Assembly: GCA_036365515.1 (NCBI GenBank)
Contig: CM070876.1
Span: 104,660,810 to 104,724,809, forward strand
Origin: Torymus aiolomorphi
Lineage: Eukaryota; Arthropoda; Insecta; Hymenoptera; Torymidae
Reading direction: 5' to 3'
Length of the DNA stretch: 64,000 nt
Both the position numbers and the translations under genes were made by a program. Below the pieces are notes generated by a model that was given only the letters and a program-made list of their open reading frames with translations, searched no databases and had not been told where the DNA came from. How positions within the stretch are numbered: position 1 is the first letter of the stretch; each line of letters opens with the position of its first letter. Below are positions 1 to 11,256 of the stretch, in pieces.

Positions 1-836
1 AGAGTTTTTCTAAACTGACTAATTCATCCAGATCAAGCGACTCCTCCAATTTTTCACGTACTATCACGGGAAGGGCTATCTCAGTCAGTCGAATAACAAT
101 TCTACGACCGACCTTGACCTTCAAAGCCTCAAGCATGCTAAATGTTGTTTGACTTCGTGTACTAAATTTGACAATTCTTTGGAGGTTGCGTTTTTTACTC
201 GAAGGATACCCAAAATCGCGTCTACGTGTTTTGAAAAGAGGATACGTTTCCTCTCGTAGTTCATTATAAGCGTCTGCCATGCCTTAGCATAATTTTCATT
301 CCGAATATCGTAGACTACGATTTTGTGTAACGCATCCTCTGCAAGTGAATTCCTCAGATACAAAAATTTGACAGTATCGTCAATGTCGCTTCGCGCGTCG
401 ACCATACTGATTAACGCATTCTTATAGGATAACCACTTATTGTGATTGCCGTCAAATTTCGGTAATTTGGCAACCGGAAGCCTCAAAAGCTTTTGCTTCT
501 CTAGGAAGGTTGAATTCGCGGCGGTCCCTCCGTTGGTTAAGTTTCATTAACAAGATTGTCTCTGTTGATTTAAAGTTGCCGACATCGGCTGCAATCGCAT
601 AATACAACTCGTGTACCTCGGACCATTCCGCGATGTCCATGCTTGTCTTATCTATAATTCATAAATTTTCATAGGTTATCTCGTATTTGTGAAACGATGT
701 GCTTAGACCTATGAAACGAAGTGCAAGGTTCGATTTATCAACCACGTGTCCTGTCAAAATTACTCTCATTTTGGCTATGTGATCCTTCAAGATCTTCGCC
801 TTGATGCGCATTACTGGGATCACTCTATCGGTCATG
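1..836 (-). pseudogene. BEL/Pao retrotransposon gag remnant (DUF1759-type)
   Basis: Read on the minus strand from an ATG at 836, three successive open stretches in different frames match the layout of a BEL/Pao Gag. The N-terminal part (about 836-640) and a middle part (640-452) lead into a 121-residue stretch (486-121) with the DUF1759 signature: LPKFDGNHNKW, then a YLRNSL box, then a run ending near HVDAILGIL. Reading continues in another frame from about 130 to the window edge. Frameshifts near 655, 485 and 130 and one short early stop make it non-functional. In intact elements this protein forms the retrotransposon particle. The rest of the element lies left of the window. The family call rests on remembered motif patterns; the frames and breaks are visible directly. 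Confidence 0.8.
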
Positions 837-1859
837 TTCGCTCACTTAAATTCTAATTTGGACAATTAAATTACGCAGTTCGGCGATAATTTTCGTCGCG
901 TTCTTCTATCGGTTCAGAGCTCTTCGGGTAGCTGTGATGTCGCGTCTCAGTTGAACGGTAAAAAATTATAGAATAATGGCGGATCCCGAGAAGGACTCAC
1001 GTGGCTTAGCAATGCGTGAAGCACGCCTTGAATTCTTGCGAATAACGACAACGTGTGCTAAAGGTCAAAGGTCAAAAATAGGGCACATACATATCACCTA
1101 TTTTCACGTCGCTCGGATATTGCGCGAATATTACGGTTCGTGGTAAACGGCTGAGAGTACGCGGCACTCTGCTTTGTTTCCAAGCAACGAGATTTCCTTA
1201 TAACGTCCGGCGCTCCGCTTTATCTTAAGGCAACAAGCGTTTCAATTGTGAGATGCGATTTACGGCCGAAGACTTCGCGTCCCTCCTCGTACTCGGAGCG
1301 CTGAAGAGATTCGGCATCTAAAGCATGGCAGCGGATGTACGACATCCCGCCCCACATTGACGGCTGAGCATATACGATATCCCGCCTCGCATCGACGATT
1401 GAGGATACACAATATCCCGCCTCGCATGGACGGCCGAGGATACACAATATCCCGCCTCGCATGGACAGCTGAGGATACACAATATACCGCCTTATGCCAT
1501 TTGCGGAATCGTAAGGTTTTTCCAAAACCCGCTAAATGCGCACGTACCTGGCCCTTAGAGATGCTTTCTAACGCAAAAAAACTCTCCAGGAAGTACGAAG
1601 AATGAAAGGAAACTGGAAAAAGACCTTCCGTGGTCGGCTGAGCTGTTGACTTGCTTGCAGTCCGTGACGGTCTGACTCCGCGCGCGCCCCTTTTTTTCGC
1701 CTCGATTTTTGCTACCGCCGAGCTCAAATTGCTAGCTCCCTTTGAAGGCGGCGCATGCGCACACACACCCGTACTTCCGCAACGAGTCTACAACAGCCTT
1801 CTCTCACTGGGTCACCCCTCAACTCTTTCGCCCTATACGGCTCAATTTCGACTCAACAG
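837..1859 (-). mobile_element. Probable leader and 5' LTR of the BEL/Pao element
   Basis: This stretch lies upstream of the minus-strand gag and has no coding potential of its own. On the minus strand it begins TGTTGAGTCG at 1,859, fitting an LTR start, and directly abuts copia-type coding sequence on its right. That suggests the BEL element inserted into the copia element. The inner LTR edge and primer-binding site could not be placed with certainty. It holds a 34-bp tandem repeat (separate entry). Confidence 0.5.
1333..1492. repeat. 34-bp tandem repeat, about 4.5 copies
   Basis: Copies share the core ATACACAATATCCCGCCTCG followed by CATGGACGGC and differ by a few bases. It sits inside the presumed BEL LTR, where such repeats often lie near promoter or enhancer sequence; that role is inference. 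Confidence 0.85.
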
Positions 1860-2215
1860 ATAACAATACGATGATTTCAAAGGGAAATATAGCAAAAATA
1901 ATAGATAAGAATAATGTATTAAAAGCTGTAGCATACAAAGAAAACAAAAAAGTTTATAAGTGCAGCCGGTTGAAACAATAATAACATGAGTTTGAAAGAG
2001 AAATGGCATAGAATGTTAGGAAATGTTGGGTATCTCAATACACTATATAAACAACAGTTATTAACGGATATTCCAAATGAACTTGAATCGGAATTTATTA
2101 AATGTAAGACTTGTATTAAAAATAAGATACACAACTTGCCATTTCGTAACAGTAGAACAAAAGAGCTAAAGATATTTTGGAAATTATAAATACTGATGTA
2201 TATGTAAGGAGAATA
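1860..2215 (+). pseudogene. Copia-type Gag-Pol remnant A (GAG-pre-integrase domain)
   Basis: Two plus-strand stretches (about 1,871-1,981 and 1,986-2,189, with a frame change between) read as the end of the copia protease spacer and then the GAG-pre-integrase zinc module. A W-H-x-x-x-G start is followed by a CKTCIKNKIHNLPF segment (C-x2-C) and a degenerate I-x-N-T-D-V tail. In intact copia elements this module precedes the integrase core. Here the integrase core and the N-terminal reverse transcriptase are missing: the next copia sequence in the same orientation is at 4,723. It is adjacent to the BEL LTR on the left. Assignment is by motif order; no intact frame remains. Confidence 0.75.
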
Positions 2216-2220
2216 GTAGA

Positions 2221-2299
2221 TTTTCTTACAAGGGGGGAAAATGGAACTTTCGCAGTCACGTGCATGCAGGAATTCCATTTAACCCCCGTGTAAGAAATA
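2221..2299. repeat. Hairpin with about 24-bp arms
   Basis: The left arm TTTCTTACAAGGGGGG is inverted at the right as CCCCCGTGTAAGAAA, with both arms continuing through an ATGGA/TCCAT box. It lies exactly where the copia reading frame is lost, so it may mark the edge of the insertion or deletion that removed the integrase. Confidence 0.7.
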
Positions 2300-4722
2300 G
2301 TATTTTTCTCTATTCCCGGGCGAAAGTACGTTAATTAATCAATCTAGAAAAATCGAAAATCATCGTCTTTCCTGGTGACGTCAACGCTGCGCAGCCATGT
2401 TTTTACTTTCGCCCTATGCTTTGATAGCGTTAGCGACTTCACGTCGTTCTTGTAGTTTGCAGATTATATTTTTCAATTTTATTTTACCTATGTTGCAATT
2501 GGTTTTTCCCAATGCGCGCATTTATGTGTGTTCGATGCCCGCCTAACATTTGCAGCACGAGCGTAGCAAGTGGTGCTGGTTGGGGCGGGCATCGAAAATA
2601 CATGAACAAGCAGATTGTTAACATACTCGTGTGAGTCAAGAGAAAGAGGGATAGAGAGATAAATAGATAAATAGATAAATCTTTATTCTCCCTTTTCGGC
2701 AAAAATTAGAAAATACATTAAAAGGTATAAAATTATAAATTTCAGTCAATTACAATAGAATACAATAACAATTTAGTTCATTATGTCGTAAAATACATAA
2801 GAGATATAAAAGGTTTATCAAAAATATAACAATGCAAAAGAAAACTAAACAGATAATCTTTGAAATAATAAATAAGAGAACATGTGGCAAATAAAATACT
2901 TATAAAAATACTTATACGAATATCATAATGTTCCGCCAATATAGGCTAAAATAGAGAGAGATAAAGAGAGATAGGGAGAGAGAGGATATTTCCAAATAAA
3001 TAAATATGAAATCATAGTAGGCCATCTTTCTTGAGAGCACAACACTCTCGATGCGAGACAGTTCCGCGCTGAAGTCGCACACTTTCGCGACTTCCGCGCG
3101 GCAAAGTCACAATCCGCTGTATCGTATATGGGGTTAGGCTATTCAAAACATTGCTCATAGAGGTTTCGGTCGCGCGTGAAACAAGTGACGCACGTAGTGG
3201 GCAAAAGTGCTCCTTCTTCTAGTGTAAACAAACGGCGAAAACGCGTACTTTCGTCCGAGGAATAGAGGAAAGATATTTTGTTTCTTTTATCGATGTTACA
3301 GTAAAATAGCTAAGATTTATTGCATAAAGTCTAAAGGTGAAGTTTTTGATTGATTAGTTCGATTTGTAAATGAATGTGAAAATTTAACGGAAAAAGGTCA
3401 AAATATTAAGATGTGATAACGGAAAATAGTATTTAAACAATCGGTTTTATAAATTTTCCAAAGATAAAGGTATTATTTGGAATTATTTTCCAGCTTATCT
3501 ACATGAATTGAATGGTCCGGCTGAACAGTTTAATAGACCGATAATGGATATGGCGCGTGGTTTATTAGCTGAAGCAAATGTGCAAAAGAGGTTTGCCTGA
3601 AATAATATGCGCTACAACGTATTTTAAAAATCGTACTTTAACCAGTACAATAATAAGAAAACCCGCTTTTGAGATTTTCTTTAGAAGAAAATCAAATGTA
3701 GAACATTTACGTCTTTTACGATAGTAGAGTCTTTATAAGAAAACCGGAACAAAAAAGAATTTCGAAATGGGATAAAAAAGCGGACTTGGGATTTTGACTT
3801 GGATATATTATGTTTTTCAAATTTTGTTATATAAATGAACAAAGTTCATTGTAATATTATACTAACTGTTACAACTAGATCCACAAAATTATGTCCACGC
3901 ATTGGCATTGTAAGTTACAAAACATTTTATATTTACAAAAAAGAAAGGGCGAAATAGCACATCGCGTGTATTAATCCGCCCTTGAGCATAGCGTAAAAAG
4001 TTCGGGCAGCCGCTGTCTTTTTGATCTTACTATTTTTGAACTTTTCATGTTTCAACTTAAAAATATAATATTTTATAGTTTAAGACTTGTACTTTTGAAG
4101 AATATAATTCATTTTGAAGAAAAGACTGATATTTTATTGAAAAAATAGAGTTTAAACATTCAAATGGAATTTTCAACTCGAAGGAAGCATTTCGGAATAA
4201 AAATAATAGCACCATTGGAAAGAGCAGGAAAAAATCTATCGATATATGTCCTTAGTTCTTTTTTCAGAGACTTGGTACACGATTATTAGCGAATTGAATA
4301 GAGCGTGCACTTAAACGTGCCGTACGCACGGGCGCGAGGGGCTCGCGCAGACCCTCGGCGCTGTCTTTTTCATGTTGTTACTTTTAAACCCTTTATTTCT
4401 CCAACTTCTCCAAGATAGGGTTTTAAAGCTTAAGAGTTGTACTTTCCAATGGTGTAGTTTATTTTGAAAAAAAAAAAACATGATATACTTTGAGAAAAAT
4501 GGGTTTCAATATTCAACTCGAGTTTTCGTCCGGAAGAACGCGTTTCGCAATAAAAACAATGGCGCAATTGGGAAGAGCAGAAAAAAATCTATCGATATAG
4601 GTCCTTGGTTTTTTTTCAAAGACGCAGCATACGATTATGAGCGAGTTAAACAGAGCGCCTTTTACGCGAAAAAAGGCACCGCGCGCGCTCGGTGGCCCGT
4701 TTCTGCTGGACGCTCCCATATG
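2300..4722. other. Non-coding interval replacing the copia integrase/RT N-terminus
   Basis: I see no gene here. It holds a 13-bp perfect inverted repeat (TTCGATGCCCGCC at 2,531, inverted at 2,584-2,596), a GATAAATA microsatellite at about 2,660-2,690, and a GC-richer CpG-containing block at 3,020-3,260. A diverged direct repeat of about 250 bp occurs at about 4,060-4,320 and 4,430-4,665, each copy carrying AAAAAATCTATCGATATA. Short open frames over the second copy are likely chance. Confidence 0.6.
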
Positions 4723-5633
4723 TTAGTCAACCTAAAGGTTACCATGATGGAACAAATAGAGTTTGTAAATTGTTGAAAGCATTGTATGGGACTACGAGAA
4801 AGTCCAAGAACGTGGTATGAGTGTTTGGATGAATATTTAACGGGATTAGGATTTAAAAGAAGTAATGTTGATTATTGCTTATTTACTTATGGAAAAGGAA
4901 AACAAACTATATATATATATATATTTTTTTTTTATGTATGTTAATGACTTGTTGATTTGTAGTAAAAGCAATAAGAAAATTCAGAGCACAAAAAAGGCTT
5001 TAGTAGAAAAGTTTAAGATGAAAGATTTAGGTGACATTAAAGAGTATCTTGGTATTAATGTAGAGTGTGATTATCGGAAATGTGATATGAAATTAAGTCA
5101 AACTAAGTATATAGAGTCATTAGCTAATAAACATCCATTACATAATAATAAATTATATAGTACTCCTATGAAATCGAATCTAAAAATTGAAAAGGCTGAA
5201 ATATGCAAGTCAGATATTAAACATCGAAGTTTAATAGGTGCTTTACTATATATAAGTTCAAGTACAAGGCCTGATATAAGTCATAGAATAAATTATTTGA
5301 GTATATATTATCAGAATAGTTATTGCGAATATTGAAATACTTGTAATTAACAAAAGATTAAAAGTTACATTATAAAAGAAATGAAAATTGCGAAACTATA
5401 GATTGTTATGTAGATGCAAATGTAGACAGAAAATCGACATCTGGATATGTTATTAGAGTTTGGAAACGTAATTGATTGGAAATCGCGAAAATAAAAAACT
5501 GTAACAAAGGCTTCGACCTATGCAGAATATGTAACTTTATCTCAGGCAGTTAATGAAGTGAAATTTGTACGAGAGTTAATGAAAAATTTTAATGTAAATT
5601 TGAGAGATCCTATAAAGATTTATGAAGATAATT
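4723..5633 (+). pseudogene. Copia-type Pol remnant B (reverse transcriptase and RNase H)
   Basis: The order is copia Pol: a QPKGYHDG start, KLLKALYG with a one-base frameshift, LRESPRTWYE, the active-site region, then KFKMKDLGDIKEYLG and the TRPDIS box. It goes on into RNase H (DRKSTSGYVI, TKASTYAEYVTLSQA, KIYEDN). The catalytic YVDD box reads YVND (4,937-4,948), so the first catalytic Asp is replaced by Asn. A TATATA/poly-T insertion lies just before it, and several frameshifts follow 5,335. The end at EDN coincides exactly with a MITE insertion, and the frame resumes at 5,960. Confidence 0.9.
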
Positions 5634-5959
5634 GGGTCTTTGCATGAAAAAAAGTTATTATATCCACCTTTATGAATATTGGAAAAGAATAGACAAGTAT
5701 TTTTTCTTTTTCCATATAGATGAATATTAACCGAGTTACAGACGTTCGAAATTTTTGGATTTTCGATGTATATAGATATATTGCAATGTTTATGACGTCA
5801 CAGTCAAATATGAATGTGACGTCACGGGAAAAATTCAATGAGCTGTAACTCTTTCAATTTTCAATTAATCAAAAATAGAAAAAATACGTGTCGATTATTT
5901 TTTTCCATTCTATAGGATGTATTTAATAAAATATAGACATATTTTTCATGCAGGGACCC
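5634..5959. mobile_element. 326-bp MITE inserted in copia pol, AATT duplication
   Basis: Terminal inverted repeats begin GGGTC, then TTGCATGAAAAA, and end with TTTTTCATGCAGGGACCC. The 4-bp AATT is present on both sides (5,630-5,633 and 5,960-5,963). Removing the element and one AATT rejoins the copia RNase H reading frame, which proves insertion into copia. A tandem GTGACGTCAC-type palindrome lies near 5,797-5,826. There is no coding capacity. Confidence 0.85.
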
Positions 5960-6109
5960 AATTCTGGAGTGATAAATATCGCGAATATTGGAATTTTACA
6001 ACACAAGCGAAACATATAGAAATACATTATCATTATGTTCATGGAAGCGTAAAGGAAAAATAGATTGAAGAACTTAAAATTGACTCGAATGAAAATATTG
6101 CGAATATAT
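5960..6109 (+). pseudogene. Copia-type Pol remnant C (late RNase H region)
   Basis: This 150-bp piece continues the RNase H domain: SGVINIANIG, then a KHI-type box degenerated to KRNI, and EIHYHYVHGSV, with one in-frame stop. It ends at NENIANI, one or two codons before the conserved copia FTKAL box. The missing FTKAL box is found 16.6 kb away at 22,710 in the same orientation. The break coincides with the GAATATAT duplication. Confidence 0.85.
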
Positions 6110-6333
6110 ATGGGTCTGAAGATTGCAACGTTGGAGTGCAACGAAATAATTGTTTTCAATTAATTAAAATTATTAAATAATGAAAATGTTATATAAAACC
6201 TCTGTTATAAAGTTAGTTTATACTATAAAATACTAAATCCACACGCAAAATTAATATTAATTAGTACAAACTTAAAGTAAAATTAATTTTTTTTATTTCG
6301 TTGCACTTCCAACGTTGCAAACTTCAGATCCAT
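6110..6333. mobile_element. MITE copy 1 (ATGGGTCTGAAG family)
   Basis: This 224-bp element has about 40-bp inverted termini (ATGGGTCTGAAG at the left, CTTCAGATCCAT at the right). Its AT-rich core matches, inverted, that of the copy at 11,006-11,228. Only its left flank carries the GAATATAT duplication; the right flank does not match. The matching duplication lies at the far end of the composite block. Confidence 0.85.
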
Positions 6334-7400
6334 ACAATAAATATGTGCACAATCCTTATATGCACAAACAAGAACATGCCGGAATATCCTGGGCGAAGAA
6401 ATATAATTACTTTTCTGAGAGTAGGAATCGAGTCTTCATAGAAAGAAAAATTGTTTTTGAATCAGACACAGATTTAGACTGAAAAGATAATTTCTATTTT
6501 AAAAGTATAACTTGGCTTTAAATAGAAAATTATTTTATTTAAATAATAATAATACATGTTTGTAAGAAACTATTGCATCTTGTAGAAAAAATGTTCATTA
6601 TGTCAATTAAAAACATTAGTAAAACTTGGTTTTCTTCTCTCTCTAAAGCAGTTGACAGACAAATTATGCTTTAGCTACACATTGGCATTACTAATTTTTT
6701 AAATAGGAAACTTGTGGAGGTTCGCTGCAAACTTACGTTTATAAAATAATTTTCTTTACGAGTAACAAATACCTATATTTAGGGAGTATCTTGCCCACGA
6801 TATAGATATCGAAAGGCTTCCCCTTGAAAATTTAATCAATACGCATTGACAAATGTCAGTAACTTTTTCCCCCTGAAATTTCTTAAAAAATTTAGAAAAT
6901 TAAAAATCTTATATTTGGGCTAATTTTCACAGCACATCAACCTACCAGGGCTCAAATTAAAGGTTTTGGCAAACAAAGAAAGCTAAACAAATTGTGCAAC
7001 GATCGTAAGCGTGTTCCTGTTCCCATTAAATAAATATATTGATTGGAAAGGGACATGAACAACATAAAAAATGACTGAATGTCGACCTTTTTTTTCAAGT
7101 TTGTGTACGTAGTTAGATTCCTTACTCTTATTTATAATTGTTTCTTTTTTTTTTCAAAGGCAAACATTTTGAGCTTTAACTCATTTTTTAGCGCTCAAAC
7201 ATTGGAATTCCCAAAAAGTTAAGAGTTCCTGAGATTTACTCATATATTAATGTGAATAATTATTTATGATACAAAGTAATATTAAACATGCACATCTCTT
7301 TTTAGATGGTAAACGATAAGTAACCGTAATAATTTTTACTTGATGTTTAATTTTGTGACTATTATTCAAAATCTCTTAAATACTGAAGATTAATATTTTA
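6334..7400. repeat. Dispersed repeat R, copy 1 (about 6,548-7,095)
   Basis: From TGTTTGTAAGAAACTATTGC (6,557) to about 7,095 this segment is repeated in direct orientation at 13,021-13,361 and 14,457-14,640. The second copy is split by extra DNA including a hAT-type MITE. The shared tail includes CCTACCAGGGCTCAAATTAA and GTGCAACGATCGTAAG. No coding potential. In copy 2 the unit runs directly into the satellite, which suggests the array grew from this end. The flanks 6,334-6,547 and 7,096-7,400 show nothing recognisable. Confidence 0.8.
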
Positions 7401-9085
7401 AAAATCTATAACTCTTTGAATATTGGTTTTTCGTATATGTTGAATGCAACATTTTAATTTTAAAATTGCCTAAATTTTCAAGAAAAAATTATTCTGATCT
7501 CAAAAGATTGTTTTTATTTGTTTAAATGGCGTTTTTGTTTAAACAAATGCATTTAAATCAAGGTTCCTGCCATTTTGATAAATTGTAAACTAGAAATTTA
7601 GATTTTACGAATCAAAATCTATAAAAAACGATGGTTACTTTATTCAATTGCAACAGCCGGTATAGAAAGGGAAACAGAAGCGAAAACTTTTGCGGCGCCT
7701 GGGCTAGCTAGAATCGCTAGAAACTGAAAAACGGCTCGCCAGCGGCAAAGACACTCAGTCCACGCGCACGCTGACATAATAACAATGCCGCCGACGCTGC
7801 AACCGCGCTCGGTAGGTCCCGCCTCCCTTCTCCTTCAGTCGATTGCTGTTTGCAACTTCTGCGTGCTTTTCTCAAGCTTAATTTTATCTAATACAAAAAA
7901 TTTCCTAGCGGCTATTTCAGTATATAGTTGGAGTAAAGCGCGCATTCAGGATTTTCAAAATCATTATATTTGAAAGTTAAACCAATACTTGACAATTGGT
8001 GCGATGGCAAATCAATTTTAATGTTTACTAAATAAACAACTTATTGTTTAAAAAAAAAAAAATGATGAACATATGAATTTTTAATACATAATAATATATT
8101 ACAGTTCGTTTACTCAAAAATATAAAATTAAGGTAATGTTACGAAATAATTAATACATTAATAAAACATTAATAATTAAATTAAAAACAAATATTTTATT
8201 TAAAATAAAAAATATAAATACATGTATAAAAATGAATAACTAAGTAAAATATAATATTATTATTGGTCCTCCACAAAAAGTTTTAATTTTATTACCACCT
8301 ATAGATGATTTTGTACCGAACTGCCAATGTAAAGCATGCATCAAAAACTCATGTTGTTGTGTTCGAGTAGCAATTCCATGCTGTTCCTTCTGTTTTTGTC
8401 AGAAAAATGAAACTTGTAAAAATAAATTTGAATAATATTATATTTTACTTAGTTATGAATTTTTATTCATGTATTTATATTTAAATTAAATATTGATTTT
8501 TTGTTGGTTTAAACAATAAGTTGTTTATTTATTAAACATTCAAATTGATTTGCCATCGCACCAATTGTCAAGTATTGGTTTAACTTTCAAATATAATGAT
8601 TTTGAAAATCCCTGAATGCGCGCATTACTCCAACTGTATACTGAAATAGCGCTAGGAAATATCGAAAAATTAGCTTTTGTTAAATAACGAAATAAATAGT
8701 TAATAACAGAAAACTTAAAATAATGCAAATGAATATGGTGGTTTTATCTCAAAGAATAAGAGGAAACTTTCATTTTAAAAAAAGTTCATTTTTTTCAAAG
8801 TTATTATTAATCAAAGTTGCAAAAAAAACGTAAAAATCAAATTTCAAAAATTCATAACTTTTCAAATTTTGAGTTTATAGAGATTTTGCAAATAGACGTG
8901 TTCTTTAAAATGAGCTAAAGTTTTAGGAAAAAAATACTCCGGGGCAAAAAAATATTTATTATTATTTGTTTAAACAATTGCATTTTAAACAATTTCTACC
9001 ACTTTTTTCGAATTTTAACCTCGATATTCGGATTCTACGGGTCAAAATCTATAAGAAACAACTGTTTTTATCCGGGGACATATTG
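7400..9085. repeat. Nested repeats: long inverted repeat between two diverged direct repeats
   Basis: A diverged direct repeat of about 240 bp lies at about 7,400-7,640 and 8,850-9,080 (TTATTTGTTTAAA and AATCAAAATCTATAA-like boxes). Between them, inverted arms of about 150 bp (7,896-8,050 and 8,510-8,662) share GCGCGCATTCAGGATTTTC, CAATACTTGACAATTGGTGC and AACAACTTATTGTTTAAA. The arms enclose about 460 bp of AT-rich DNA. The structure is that of a foldback element. No gene is seen. Confidence 0.75.
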
Positions 9086-10118
9086 CATACGGGACGGTAC
9101 CCAGCTCCTAGACTATATATACTGTAGGCGCTTGGCTCTCCGGCGTGCGCCGCGCCGTCGCCGCACCTCGAGCACAGGCTCTACTGTTGCCCGTTGTCTG
9201 CGCTCTCTACGCCTCTGTGGCAGCTAGCTATCTCTCTCTCTCCGCGGCTCTCGCGCTGCTGGGCTCGGCCGCTATAGATTCTAACTATACCTATTTGCGG
9301 CTCGCTCGACCGGCCGAGTGTTTACGTTTCGCTGCGCTCCGACTTTCGTCGACTTTGTTATTGTTGCGAGCTCGTATACGTTCCGATTATAAGCGCTTTT
9401 GAAAACTATATATATAACTCTCTCATAATACATATTCCTACTCTCTAAGGCCTAATATATTATTGATTAAATGTTAATCAACAATCAAATACCTCAACAG
9501 TAAGAGTAAAATTTCCAATTATCTTACGGTGCGATAAAATTTAAAAAACATTTTTATTCAGAGAATAATTAGAATATCGCTTAACTCTATAACCGAAAGT
9601 ACGATTTACAACACGAAAAAACAATTCGGCGATGCGCAAAAAAGCCGTTAATTGGTTTATTTAGACGCAAAGAAACTAAAACGACAATCTCAAGTCAAAA
9701 TCCATACGGGCTAGGATGATGAGCCTAAACGATTTTACAGTTTGCAGTTGTTTGATGTAATCAGAACACCATATTCCTCTGAAATATAATTAATTATAGT
9801 CTATAATATAAAAAAATGTTATTATATTATACACATTTATTACTCTAGTGGAGTTGAAATTTTAATAATTTGAGAATCATATTTTAGAATAGATAAATTA
9901 CATAAAATAATTTTTTTAAATGAATATATTTTAATATAAAATTGCATTCTATGTGCATATTTGATTTTGCATAAATACATTATTGAAAAGTATATATAAA
10001 ATTATATTTGAAAACATTTACGGGGAAAAATCGTAATTATTAAATTGCAAATTAAAAATACAAAGGTTTATGTCAAAAGTCAAATTCACAAATTTTTTAC
10101 ATGGTTATTGGCGCGTGA
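9086..10118. other. GC-rich promoter-like block, then plain AT-rich DNA
   Basis: At 9,090-9,400 a CpG-rich block follows a TATATATA box (9,112-9,120). It has an open frame that looks like low-complexity chance coding (Ala/Leu/Arg-rich) and matches no family I know. It could be an LTR or promoter fragment. 9,410-10,118 is AT-rich with nothing recognisable. Confidence 0.4.
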
Positions 10119-10639
10119 ATATATCGACGGCTGCGCGGAACAAGGTTGTATTTCAGCGCGCGGACGAAGAACGTTGTATCTCACCGCGCGGACGAAGAAC
10201 GTCATATCTCACTGCGCAGATGAAGAACGTCGTATCTCAGCGCGCGGATAAAGAACATCGTATCTCACCACGCGGATAAAGAACGTCGTATCCCAGCGCG
10301 CGGACGAAGAACGTCGTATCCCAGCGCGCGGACGAAGAACGTCGTATCTCACCGCGCGGACGAAGAACGTCGTATCTCTCCGCGCGGATAAAATATCTCG
10401 GCGCGCGGACAAAAAACACCGTATCTCGCCGTATACTGGCCGTGTACGCCGCAAGAACGCCGAGATACGACGTTCATCGTCCGCGCGGTGAGATACGATA
10501 TTCTTCATCCGCGCGGTGAGATACGATGTTCTTCGTCCGCGCGGTGAGATACGACGCTCTTCATCCGCGCGCTGAGATACGACGTTCTTCATCCACGCGG
10601 TGAGATACGACCTTGTTCCGCTCAGTCGTCGATATATTG
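10119..10639. repeat. Foldback minisatellite (28-bp unit in opposing arms)
   Basis: About ten copies of a 27-28 bp unit (CGTCGTATCTCACCGCGCGG plus ACGAAGAA) run from 10,140 to 10,425. About five copies in the opposite orientation run from 10,450 to 10,615. The outer edges are themselves inverted (ATATCGACGGCTGCGCGGAA against TTCCGCTCAGTCGTCGATAT), so the whole block is an imperfect palindrome centred near 10,435. Open frames on both strands are a by-product of the repeat. Confidence 0.9.
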
Positions 10640-10702
10640 AATAAATAAATTCATTGAACTAGGATTCGTTATGAAAAAAATCTTTAAAACAAAAGTGATC
10701 AT

Positions 10703-10840
10703 CGGGTGGGGAGAAGATTCTATCTCGGCGAATCGCGTGAAAAGATCCTATTCCAGACGAGCGCGTAAGAAGGTGGGACACTACTGAGATAGGACCTTTT
10801 CACGCGCTCCGTTGAGATAGAACCTTCTTCTTCCCACCCG
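10703..10840. repeat. Palindrome with about 55-bp arms
   Basis: The left arm CGGGTGGGGAGAAGATTCTA and the right arm ending in CTTCTTCTTCCCACCCG pair, as do GCGTGAAAAGATCCTAT and ATAGGACCTTTTCACGC. It lies 64 bp from the foldback minisatellite. Confidence 0.85.
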
Positions 10841-11005
10841 AGGAAATATCCTCAAATTATAAAAAATTATATAAAAAATTATAAAAAATATAAATTTCTT
10901 CTTTTTTCTACATATATTTCCTACCTATTTACCGCTCTTTATGTGTGCCACGAAAAAATTATGATTTCTTCGACGAGGGGCGCATCGACATCACGTTCTT
11001 TAGAA

Positions 11006-11228
11006 ATGGGTCTGAAGTTCGCAACGTTGGAGTGCAACGAAATAAAAAAAAAAACATTTTTCTTCATGGTTATACTAATTAATATTAATTTTGTGTGTAG
11101 ATTTAGTGTTTTATAAAATAAAATAACTTTCTAACAAAGGTTTAAATGAAATTTCCATTGTTTAATAACTTAAATTAATTGTAAGAAATTATTTCGTTGC
11201 ATTCCAACGGTGCAAACGTCAGACCCAT
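11006..11228. mobile_element. MITE copy 2 (ATGGGTCTGAAG family), CTTTAGAA duplication
   Basis: This 223-bp element has inverted termini ATGGGTCTGAAG and GCAAACGTCAGACCCAT and a perfect 8-bp target duplication CTTTAGAA (10,998-11,005 and 11,229-11,236). It fixes the family's exact ends and duplication length. An 8-bp duplication suits hAT- or P-like transposases, but the source transposase is not in the window. Confidence 0.92.
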
Positions 11229-11256
11229 CTTTAGAACGTATTTTTAGAAAATTATA

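Noticed and set aside
6110..6333. Explaining the GAATATAT site by a simple single-MITE insertion
   Set aside because: The MITE's right flank does not carry the duplication. The matching copy lies at 22,710, so the inserted unit must extend to there.
9145..9402. 85-residue Ala/Leu/Arg-rich frame with a signal-peptide-like start
   Set aside because: It is a GC-rich low-complexity block without homologous pattern or supporting neighbours; chance open frame.
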